From positions 1 to 64,000 of the forward strand of contig NZ_BORO01000010.1 of assembly GCF_018333215.1 (NCBI RefSeq): a stretch of DNA of 64,000 bases, read 5' to 3'. This document shows, piece by piece, positions 45,154 through 53,041 of the stretch. This DNA is from Oceanobacillus sp. J11TS1 (GTDB lineage: Bacteria; Bacillota; Bacilli; Bacillales; Amphibacillaceae). The notes under the pieces were generated by a model. That model was not told where the DNA came from. It did no database searches and saw only the letters and a program-made list of their open reading frames with translations. Positions within the stretch are counted from its first letter, which is position 1. Every line of letters begins with the position of its first letter. The position numbers and the translations under genes were made by a program.

Positions 45154-47828
45154 ATAAACGAAATAATAACATACAGGAATTAATAGAAAAAAAGAAGAAC
45201 CGGAATGCAGAATTGGAAGCTATCATTCTTCAAAAAAAAGAATTACTTCATCAGAAAGAAATTCAGTATAAGCAATCCAAGCAAAGATTAGACCGAATTA
45301 GAACTCAATTTATAAAAGTAAAACAAGGAAATACGGCGAATGTTGCAAGAAGTTTGCGCAGGGTTCTCAAGCGTAACGCTGCATATCTTACCGGAAGAAG
45401 AAACAGAAGAGAGCTTTTCGACAAGTCCATAAAGAGGAAAAAAGCAGCTGTTAAAATAAAAAAAGTCAAATACAGTCTATATGAATTAGGATTTAGAAAG
45501 AAAGCTTTGGTGGATTTGGAACAGATACTTCGTACAACAGATAATGGTTATCTGAAAAATCTTGCTGCTTGGGAACTTGCTTTATGGCATGCGAATAAAT
45601 ATACGAAAGACGGAGCTAGAAACGCTCTCCATTACCTCTCTTTAGCGACAAAAAAAGAAAAGAGAGTAGATTTTCTGAGAAAAGCAGCGATCATGAAAGC
45701 TGAATGTCTTCAAATCTTAGATGATACCGAGCAGGGGAAATATGTAATAGCTAATATGTTAAAGAAACAGGAGCATGTAGATCTATATTTAGCGGCAGCA
45801 AACTTAGAGACAAGGTTAGAGAATAAAATCGCATGGATTAATAAAGCCTTTAGTTTAAATAGGATGTCAAGTATTGAGCTAAACCTAGATAGCAACGTGT
45901 CACTATATGATGCGTTACGTACAAAGTCGATAAAAAAATGTACGCAAAAGATGCCTCAGATGCCTAAAGTATCCATTATTATTCCTGTATATAACGCTGA
46001 ATACACGATAAAAACAGCTATGGATTCCATACTGACCCAAACTTGGAGCAATATAGAAGTGTTAGTCGTAGATGATTGCAGTACGGATAACACAGTGAAT
46101 GTAGTAAATGAATATGTACGAAAGGATTCCAGAGTACAGCTTCTTACAACAGAAATGAATAGTGGTCCGTATGTAGCTCGTAATATTGCTTTGCAAATTG
46201 CCAAGGGTGACTTCGTAACGATAAACGATGCGGACGATTGGTCACATGCAGAGAAGATTGAAGTCCAGGTTAAACACCTGTTAGAGAATGAAAGGCTTGT
46301 TGCAAATACGTCACAACAAGCACGCCTTACAGAGGACCTTAATTTTTATCGAAGGGGTAAAGCTGGCCAATATACATTTGCTAATATGTCCTCTTTAATG
46401 TTCAGGCGAAAAATTGTGATGGAAAAGCTCGGATACTGGGATTGTGTTCGGTTTGGTGCGGATGGGGAATTTAAAAAACGTCTAAAAGAAGTATTTGGTG
46501 ATTCTGCGGTTGTTGACCTTCAAAATGGACCTTATTCTTTTCAAAGACAATCGAATAGCTCGCTTACTGGGAATTCCGTGTTTGGATATCATGGATACTT
46601 TATGGGTGTGCGTAAGGAGTATGCAGATAGTTATCAACATTATCATAAGGTTGCCAAGGATTTATACTACCCATTTCCTATAGAAAAACGTTTATTCCCT
46701 GTACCAGAACCGATGTGGCCAATTCGTGAAAAAGAGACATCCGAAAACAAACATTTTGATGTAATTATTGCATCTGAATTTCGTCTTCTAGGTGGTACTA
46801 ATATGTCTAATATAGAAGAAATAAAGGCACAAAAAATGCTCGGACTCCGAACAGGTTTAATACAAATGTCCAGATATGACTTCCATTCTGAAAAACAAAT
46901 GAATCCTAAAGTTCGGGAATTGATTGACGGAGATCAAGTCAGGATGCTCAATTTTGGAGAAAAGGTAACTTGTGACGTACTTATTGTCAGACATCCACCA
47001 GTTTTACAAGAATGGCAGAAATACCTGCCAGAGATTGCCGCACATAAAGTATGCGTCATTATCAATCAACCACCGAAAAGGGAATATAGTAAAAATGGCC
47101 AGGTATTATATGATATCAAACGGTGTGCGAATCATTTGAAAAAGTATATAGGTAAGTCGGGCACATGGTATCCAATAGGTCCGCGTATAAGGGAAACTTT
47201 ACTAAAACATCATGTACAAGATTTACAATCAATTAAGTTAGCTAACGAGGACTGGATGAATATTATTAATGTAAATGAATGGAAGAGACCCTATTATAAG
47301 AGAACAGATAAGATTAAGATTGGTCGTCACTCTCGTGATCAATATGTGAAGTGGCCGAATGATAAAGAACAACTATTAACCATTTATCCGGATTCACCAG
47401 AATATGAAATTCACATACTCGGAGGGGCAAAGTCGCCTCAAAAAGTATTAGGGACGCTTCCTGCTAATTGGCATGTAAAAGAATTTGGAGAAGTACCACC
47501 TAAAGACTTTTTAGCAAATTTGGATGTGTTTGTCTATTACACGCATCCAAATTGGGTTGAGGCCTTTGGACGAGTCATTTTTGAAGCAATGGCAACAGGA
47601 GTGCCAGTTATTCTTCCGCCAAGTTATAAACAACTATTTGGTGAAGCTGCATTATATGCTGCTCCCAATGAGGTAATAGAGAAGATTCATTATCTAATGC
47701 AGGATGAAAAAATATATCAGCTTCAAGTTACAAGAGCTTTCCAATATATAGAACAACATTTTGGATACGCCAAGCATGCGCGACGTTTAGAGGATTGCTT
47801 TGTTTCTAAGTTAGTAGAAGGGACCTAA
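45150..47828 (+). CDS. giant glycosyltransferase: coiled coil, helical repeats, GT2 and GT-B domain (paralogue B)
   Basis: The 892-residue protein is a tandem duplicate of paralogue A, very similar from the TPR-like region onward, but with an extra N-terminal coiled coil (about 5-50, rich in Lys, Glu, Gln). The GT2 domain (about 270-485) reads SIIIPVYNAEYTIKTAMDSI and INDADDWSHAEKI (DADD near 358), where A has DGDD. The C-terminal part repeats EFRLLGGTNMSNIEEIKAQ, IGRHSRDQYVKWP and VEAFGRVIFEAMATGVPVI. Retention of both copies with altered D-x-D surroundings suggests related but different sugars. It sits 20 bases before the TupA-like gene. Confidence 0.82.
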   Translation: MNKRNNNIQELIEKKKNRNAELEAIILQKKELLHQKEIQYKQSKQRLDRIRTQFIKVKQGNTANVARSLRRVLKRNAAYLTGRRNRRELFDKSIKRKKAAVKIKKVKYSLYELGFRKKALVDLEQILRTTDNGYLKNLAAWELALWHANKYTKDGARNALHYLSLATKKEKRVDFLRKAAIMKAECLQILDDTEQGKYVIANMLKKQEHVDLYLAAANLETRLENKIAWINKAFSLNRMSSIELNLDSNVSLYDALRTKSIKKCTQKMPQMPKVSIIIPVYNAEYTIKTAMDSILTQTWSNIEVLVVDDCSTDNTVNVVNEYVRKDSRVQLLTTEMNSGPYVARNIALQIAKGDFVTINDADDWSHAEKIEVQVKHLLENERLVANTSQQARLTEDLNFYRRGKAGQYTFANMSSLMFRRKIVMEKLGYWDCVRFGADGEFKKRLKEVFGDSAVVDLQNGPYSFQRQSNSSLTGNSVFGYHGYFMGVRKEYADSYQHYHKVAKDLYYPFPIEKRLFPVPEPMWPIREKETSENKHFDVIIASEFRLLGGTNMSNIEEIKAQKMLGLRTGLIQMSRYDFHSEKQMNPKVRELIDGDQVRMLNFGEKVTCDVLIVRHPPVLQEWQKYLPEIAAHKVCVIINQPPKREYSKNGQVLYDIKRCANHLKKYIGKSGTWYPIGPRIRETLLKHHVQDLQSIKLANEDWMNIINVNEWKRPYYKRTDKIKIGRHSRDQYVKWPNDKEQLLTIYPDSPEYEIHILGGAKSPQKVLGTLPANWHVKEFGEVPPKDFLANLDVFVYYTHPNWVEAFGRVIFEAMATGVPVILPPSYKQLFGEAALYAAPNEVIEKIHYLMQDEKIYQLQVTRAFQYIEQHFGYAKHARRLEDCFVSKLVEGT

Positions 47829-47847
47829 AAAGGAAGGGACATTTTCT

Positions 47848-49224
47848 ATGAAAAACTCAGAAGAACAGAAGGATCAATTTGACCTTGAATTGAAAAAGGA
47901 AAGTTCGTTATTGCAATCAATAATGGAATTAGAAACTAAAATAAAACACCTAGAACAAGAAACAAAGAAACATCAAAAGGAAATAAGGAATATAGAGAAA
48001 AGTACCACTTGGAAATATTCTATACCATTAAGGAAATTAAATAATCTGCTTTTTAAATCGAATGAAAATGACGTTTATCAGTACGAGTTATTAACTAGCA
48101 CTGAAACACTCAAGGACGAACTAGCTTATTTAAAAGAACAGGTTGAAAAACAACAGCATACTCAATTCTTTAGTAAAATGAAGCAGGCAAAAAATAATGG
48201 AGAGATTTTTCACTGCTTAGATGAACTTATCAGACAAAAAAAAGAAAATGACCTATATTATGAAAAAGCATTTAAATATATAGCGAATCTCTTTAAATCT
48301 GAACAGCCAGATTACAAAAAATTAGTCTACAATAAATTATTAACAGGGATGTCCATTGATCAAGTTCCAGAAATGTTGATTAGAGCTTGTGATGCCAGCG
48401 ATTCTATTCAATTGGACCTTAAGCCTTCTTTTCAGGCAAGCTTGTATTTACGAGCCAGACGAAGACAGCTCGGTGAGTTACTGCCAGAATGGATTCTTGA
48501 TAAGAAGGAACATGGCTACAAATTTATCGACATATTAGGAGTAAAGCGCCCATGGACTTCAACATTATCGTTTAAGATCTCTGACATGGAAAGAAAGAAA
48601 GAAATTGTAATAAAACCGGTAGATGGAGCGGGGTCGCGTGGTGTATACTTAGTACTGGACTTTAATAGAATATTAGATATGAAGCGACAAAAGACGCTGG
48701 AAAGCTGGGAACAGCTGTTAGAAAGCATGAAGCAGGATATTGCTTTAGGATGGGTAAATCATGATGAATGGTTTATGGAAGAACTTATTCATACGAATGA
48801 AGATGATTTTTTCTCAAGCGACATAAAGTTTTATTGTTTTTATGGTGAAATTGCATTAATACTAGAAATAATAAGATATCCAGAATTAAAATATTGCTGG
48901 TGGACTGCTAATGGTGATAGGTTTCGTACAGGCAAATATGATGAAGACCTCTATAAAGGTCAGGGTGTTTCAAAAGATGAGATAGAGCTTGCTTCACAAA
49001 TAAGTATGAAAATACCTTCCCCTTTTATCAGAATAGACTTCTTAAGGTCCGAAAATGGGTTAGTATTTGGCGAATTTACACCTAAGCCTGGTAACTATGA
49101 TGAATTTGATAGAAACATCGACCGACAATTAGGTAATTACTATCTTGAAGCAGAAGGTCGTTTAATAAATGATTTATTAAATGGAAAACAGTTTAAACAA
49201 TATAAGCAACTAATTAGTAAATAA
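47848..49224 (+). CDS. TupA-like ATP-grasp protein with N-terminal coiled coil
   Basis: The 458-residue protein starts with a coiled coil (about 8-48) ending in STTWKYSIPLRKLNNLL, then a helical middle and a C-terminal ATP-grasp domain (about 190-455) with IVIKPVDGAGSRGVYLV, WFMEELIH, and FIRIDFLRSENGLVFGEFTP then PGNYDEFDRNIDRQLG. The last block is the hallmark of the ATP-grasp family of TupA, which is needed for teichuronopeptide synthesis in alkaliphilic Bacillus. ATP-grasp enzymes join a carboxyl group, activated as acyl phosphate, to an amine or other nucleophile. I infer that it attaches an amino acid to the glycan or to a growing peptide. AAGGAAGGGA precedes the ATG. Confidence 0.78.
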   Translation: MKNSEEQKDQFDLELKKESSLLQSIMELETKIKHLEQETKKHQKEIRNIEKSTTWKYSIPLRKLNNLLFKSNENDVYQYELLTSTETLKDELAYLKEQVEKQQHTQFFSKMKQAKNNGEIFHCLDELIRQKKENDLYYEKAFKYIANLFKSEQPDYKKLVYNKLLTGMSIDQVPEMLIRACDASDSIQLDLKPSFQASLYLRARRRQLGELLPEWILDKKEHGYKFIDILGVKRPWTSTLSFKISDMERKKEIVIKPVDGAGSRGVYLVLDFNRILDMKRQKTLESWEQLLESMKQDIALGWVNHDEWFMEELIHTNEDDFFSSDIKFYCFYGEIALILEIIRYPELKYCWWTANGDRFRTGKYDEDLYKGQGVSKDEIELASQISMKIPSPFIRIDFLRSENGLVFGEFTPKPGNYDEFDRNIDRQLGNYYLEAEGRLINDLLNGKQFKQYKQLISK

Positions 49225-49264
49225 ATTAAATATTGGTTTGATGGAAAACTTAGGAGGAAGTCCA

Positions 49265-50884
49265 ATGGAAGAAAAAGACGTAGAATGGCTACCACATCTA
49301 TCTGATGAAATTGTTGCAGATGCTCGTGGATATTTATTAGATGCTTATACAGTAGCCTTAGAAGGTTGGAGACGTGGCTTAACACTTAGATGGCATGTGA
49401 AAGATTCGGAAAAGTTCACAGATATGAAAACATGGAATGTCGATAAACCGGGTAAACTTTTTTCTCTGGAATCCAAGGAAAGAAGTCATTTTTTTTTCCG
49501 AACAAGAGGGGATAAAGTAACAAACCAAGCGGTTGAAGTCTGTGCAGATAAGGAAAAAACGAAGGATGTACTTTCTAAAATGAACATCCGTGTCCCAAAC
49601 GGAAAAAGATTTTATGGTGAAGAGCTAAATGAAGCAATTATACAGTATGCAAGTAAAGTAGGATATCCAGTGGTAATCAAACCGGCAGATGGTAGTTTCG
49701 GTAGAGGGGTTATATCCAATATCAAAAGTAGAAAAGAATTACTGGATGCTATTAATTATGTGCGAGATGACTTAAAATATCGTGATGTCATATTAGAGGA
49801 ATATATCCCTGGAGATGAGTTCCGTTTATACGTTGTAGGAGACAAAGTTGTAGGTGCAATCCAAAGAATTCCAGCTCATATTGTTGGGGATGGTAAGCAT
49901 TCCATTAAAGCATTGGTTGACTTAAAAAATAAAGAAAGAAAGTCGAATCCCCGGCTTATTAGTTGTCCAATTATCATCAATGAAGAAGTAGCTTCTATTT
50001 TAAATCAATTGGATTATACCTTGGGTTCTATACCGAAAGATGGGGAACAACTATTCCTCAGCAAAAACAGTAATATTTCCTTAGGTGGTGACCCGGTTGA
50101 TGTACTAGATGAATTACAACCAGCAATTAAAAAGGTTGCAGTACAAGCAGTACAAGCAGTTGAGGGATTAAATCATGGAGCAGTTGATTTAATTATCAAG
50201 CCAAATAAAGAAGCGGTCGTACTTGAATTAAATGCAACAGCACAAATCGGGGGTCTTTTATATCCTGTGAAAGGGAAGTCTAGAGATATTCCAGCAGCTA
50301 TTATTGATTATTATTTTCCGGAAACCAAATCAATTGCAAATGATAAATCCAAAACGTATTTTGACTTTCATGATGTGCTTAGACCTTTAAACTCAAGAAG
50401 TGCAGATGTCACGACGGTTACCCCAGCACAGATGGGTAAACTGTACGCGAAAAAATATACTGTTATCGGAAATGTTCAGGATATCGGTTTCCACCGTGGA
50501 TTACGTAAACAGGCTTTTGAACATTATTTACATGGTTTCATTTTAAACCTAGAGAATGGAAATATAGAAATTGTCGTAGCTGGAACCGATAAAGAAATGA
50601 TTGAGGAATTTAAAAATACTATTTGGGAAGATCCTGAAAGAGGACAAGTTCGAGAAGTGCATGAGAGTTTTTGGGATGAGCCTGTCAAAGTTGGCTTCGA
50701 AGTGAAAGCTGATTTAAAGACCCAGGTAGAACAACTAAAAAATTTCCAACAGGAGTTAGAAGTTACAGAACACGCTTTAAGAAAAGCCGAATCTAAGAAT
50801 AAACAATATCATGATAGCTTATCTTGGAAAGTTTCCAAACCGATTCGTCAGCTTGGTGGGCTAATAAAAAATATTAAAAAATAA
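49265..50884 (+). CDS. ATP-grasp ligase fused to an acylphosphatase-like domain (paralogue A)
   Basis: From the ATG at 49265 (TAGGAGG eight bases upstream; a TTG at 49238 lies before that site) the protein has 539 residues. An N-terminal part (about 1-90) is followed by an ATP-grasp domain (about 90-355: VVIKPADGSFGRGVI, VGDGKHSIKALVDLKN, VVLELNATAQIGG), closest in style to cyanophycin synthetase and the ligase half of GshF. An acylphosphatase-like domain (about 390-482: VQDIGFHRGLRKQA, HGFILNLENGNIEIVVAG) comes next, in which the usual Arg after G-x-G-F is His and the Asn is kept. The end is a short coiled coil and SLSWKVSKPIRQLGGLIK. I infer amide-bond formation in surface glycan synthesis. 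Confidence 0.8.
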   Translation: MEEKDVEWLPHLSDEIVADARGYLLDAYTVALEGWRRGLTLRWHVKDSEKFTDMKTWNVDKPGKLFSLESKERSHFFFRTRGDKVTNQAVEVCADKEKTKDVLSKMNIRVPNGKRFYGEELNEAIIQYASKVGYPVVIKPADGSFGRGVISNIKSRKELLDAINYVRDDLKYRDVILEEYIPGDEFRLYVVGDKVVGAIQRIPAHIVGDGKHSIKALVDLKNKERKSNPRLISCPIIINEEVASILNQLDYTLGSIPKDGEQLFLSKNSNISLGGDPVDVLDELQPAIKKVAVQAVQAVEGLNHGAVDLIIKPNKEAVVLELNATAQIGGLLYPVKGKSRDIPAAIIDYYFPETKSIANDKSKTYFDFHDVLRPLNSRSADVTTVTPAQMGKLYAKKYTVIGNVQDIGFHRGLRKQAFEHYLHGFILNLENGNIEIVVAGTDKEMIEEFKNTIWEDPERGQVREVHESFWDEPVKVGFEVKADLKTQVEQLKNFQQELEVTEHALRKAESKNKQYHDSLSWKVSKPIRQLGGLIKNIKK

Positions 50885-50922
50885 AGAATGAAAATGTAAC
50901 TACGTAGGGGGGAAATAAAAAG

Positions 50923-52551
50923 ATGGGCAAGTATAAGCCAATTACGTTACCACAACTTCCGAATGAAGTAACTAGACATGCGAAAAAGACAAGATTATGT
51001 GCCTATTCTGTTGCACTTGAAGGTTGGCGTAGAGGATTAAAATTAAAATGGTATACCAAGGATTCAGAGCATTTTAAAACTATGACTGTCTTTGGAGTGA
51101 ACCCTCCCGGCAGATTGTATTCACTAAGTTCTGACACAAAAACACATTACTTTTTCCGTTCAAGAGGAGACAAGGTTACAAATGAAGCTGTAGAAATTGG
51201 CTCAGAAAAGGATGATACCAAGATATGGCTTGAGAAAGCAAACGTTCCTGTTCCTAAAGGGAAAGGGTTTGAAGCAGATGCTACAGATGAGGAAATTTTC
51301 GAATATTGTAAAGCACTAGGTTACCCTCTCGTTTTAAAACCTACAAATGGGAGTTTGGGGAATGGTGTCGTTACGGATATTAATACGGACGAAGATTTAC
51401 AAAAGGCAATTCAATATGTCCGGTACGAATTAGAATATCCAGAAGTTATTGCTGAACAATTTGTATCTGGAAAGGAATACCGTGTCTATGTTGTTGGTGA
51501 TCAAGTTATTGCAGCCTATAATAGAGTTCCAGCTAATATTATTGGTGATGGTAAACACACGATTGAAGAGCTCATCCATTTAAAAAATAAACAGCGAAAA
51601 AAGAATGCAAGACTATATAGTTGCTTGATAGAAATTGATAAAGAGATATTTGATTTCATTCAATCAGCCGGATATACATTTGAAAGTGTTCCGCCTAAGG
51701 GTGAACAAATATTTTTAAGACAAAAGACAAATGTTTCCTCTGGTGGGGACCCAATTGATGTTACAGATGAAATGTCTGATGAGTACAAGCAAGTTGCAAT
51801 AAAAGCCCTTAAAGCAGTGCCTGGTTTAGATCACGGTGGTGTTGATATTATTATAAATAAGGATAGTGGGATAGCCGTAGTCATCGAACTGAATCCTACG
51901 GCGCAAATTGGTGGAGCATTATATCCATTAGAAGGAAAATCACGGAATATACCAGCTGCTATTATCGATTATTACTTTCCAGAAACAAAAGGGACAGATA
52001 CGTCTAGAGCCAAATTCTATTTTGATTTACCAACTGTACTAGAGCCTTTAGAAAATAGGTCAGCAATCGAAGTGGAAGTAAAACCCTATCCAAAGGGTGA
52101 TATGTATGCCAAAAAATATATTGTTTCTGGTAAAGTTCTAAGACAGAGCTATCATAACTGGTTAAAAAACCAAGCATTAGATAATAACCTACATGGACAT
52201 ATAAAGAAACTAGGTAATAATGATATAGAAATTCTTATTGCTGGAACTAATAAGAATGACGTTGATAAATTCAAAGAAATCATTAAGGGTAGTCCAAATG
52301 CAACGGTTAGTCAGATAATAGAAAAAAACTGGAATCGTCCCGTGAAAGTTGGTTTCGAAGTAAGTGAAGCGATTAATGTATCTAATTTGAATTCTGTGTC
52401 CGTCACTTTGAAATCCATGGAGAAAGAACTCAAGCAAAAAATGAAACAGATGGAAAGAATAGAAAAGGAAAATAGAAAAATTGTCGCGAGTAGTTCATGG
52501 AGGTTTACTGTGCCGATTAGGAGAGTGGGCAGTTTGGTTAAGAAAAAATAA
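50923..52551 (+). CDS. ATP-grasp ligase fused to a degenerate acylphosphatase-like domain (paralogue B)
   Basis: A 542-residue tandem paralogue of the preceding protein. The ATP-grasp domain (about 100-370) keeps LVLKPTNGSLGNGVV, IGDGKHTIEELIHLKN and VVIELNPTAQIGG. The acylphosphatase-like domain (about 395-485) is more eroded: the active-site loop reads VLRQSYHNWLKNQA and the Asn position of the usual GWVRN motif is Lys (HGHIKKLG), so acylphosphatase activity is unlikely. The C-terminus has a coiled coil and SSSWRFTVPIRRVGSLVK. GTAGGGGGG precedes the ATG. It is the last gene of the glycan operon. Confidence 0.8.
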   Translation: MGKYKPITLPQLPNEVTRHAKKTRLCAYSVALEGWRRGLKLKWYTKDSEHFKTMTVFGVNPPGRLYSLSSDTKTHYFFRSRGDKVTNEAVEIGSEKDDTKIWLEKANVPVPKGKGFEADATDEEIFEYCKALGYPLVLKPTNGSLGNGVVTDINTDEDLQKAIQYVRYELEYPEVIAEQFVSGKEYRVYVVGDQVIAAYNRVPANIIGDGKHTIEELIHLKNKQRKKNARLYSCLIEIDKEIFDFIQSAGYTFESVPPKGEQIFLRQKTNVSSGGDPIDVTDEMSDEYKQVAIKALKAVPGLDHGGVDIIINKDSGIAVVIELNPTAQIGGALYPLEGKSRNIPAAIIDYYFPETKGTDTSRAKFYFDLPTVLEPLENRSAIEVEVKPYPKGDMYAKKYIVSGKVLRQSYHNWLKNQALDNNLHGHIKKLGNNDIEILIAGTNKNDVDKFKEIIKGSPNATVSQIIEKNWNRPVKVGFEVSEAINVSNLNSVSVTLKSMEKELKQKMKQMERIEKENRKIVASSSWRFTVPIRRVGSLVKKK

Positions 52552-52586
52552 AGGCTAAGTTCATAGAAAATGAGTTATTATAAGGG

Positions 52587-52614
52587 ATAAGCCTAGTTAT
52601 ATGACTAGGCTTAT
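52587..52614 (+). terminator. hairpin at the end of the glycan operon
   Basis: ATAAGCCTAGT and ACTAGGCTTAT form a perfect 11-bp stem with a six-base loop; the following T-stretch is weak. Confidence 0.6.
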
Positions 52615-53041
52615 TAATTGTGTGAGGCATGTGTACATTCTTTCGGGCACATCCTGAGCTTTGGATATATAGCTGAAGATATAGAAGTCGAAATTGGGGT
52701 AAATATCCCTTATAATCCTATTCAGAGTGATTAGTGCAAGGAGAATATGGCATTTACATAGGAATTAGATGAGAATTTATCACATATGGAACAGCACAAA
52801 AAGTAGTGTAAGAGTAGGTCGGAGGTAGTTATATTCATTCTCCTATTGGTTATGATTTGAAGGGATTTTACTACTAAAAAAGGTGGATTTACTATAAATA
52901 AAAAGTTTAGTAAGATAAGTGAGAGCGAAAACTATGTTTCTTAGTAATAAAATAGCTTCTAAGTTATAAGTCAAAGATTCGTAAAAAACTTGAATACTGG
53001 ATTTATTATAATTAGAAGCAACAAAAAGGGGAGTATAGGTT
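52615..53041 (+). other. intergenic region before the PG-binding glucosaminidase
   Basis: No gene is supported. All three plus-strand frames are broken and none encodes a hydrophobic signal-like stretch that could have been the start of the next gene. AAGGGGAG near 53026 is the ribosome binding site of the next gene. Confidence 0.5.
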
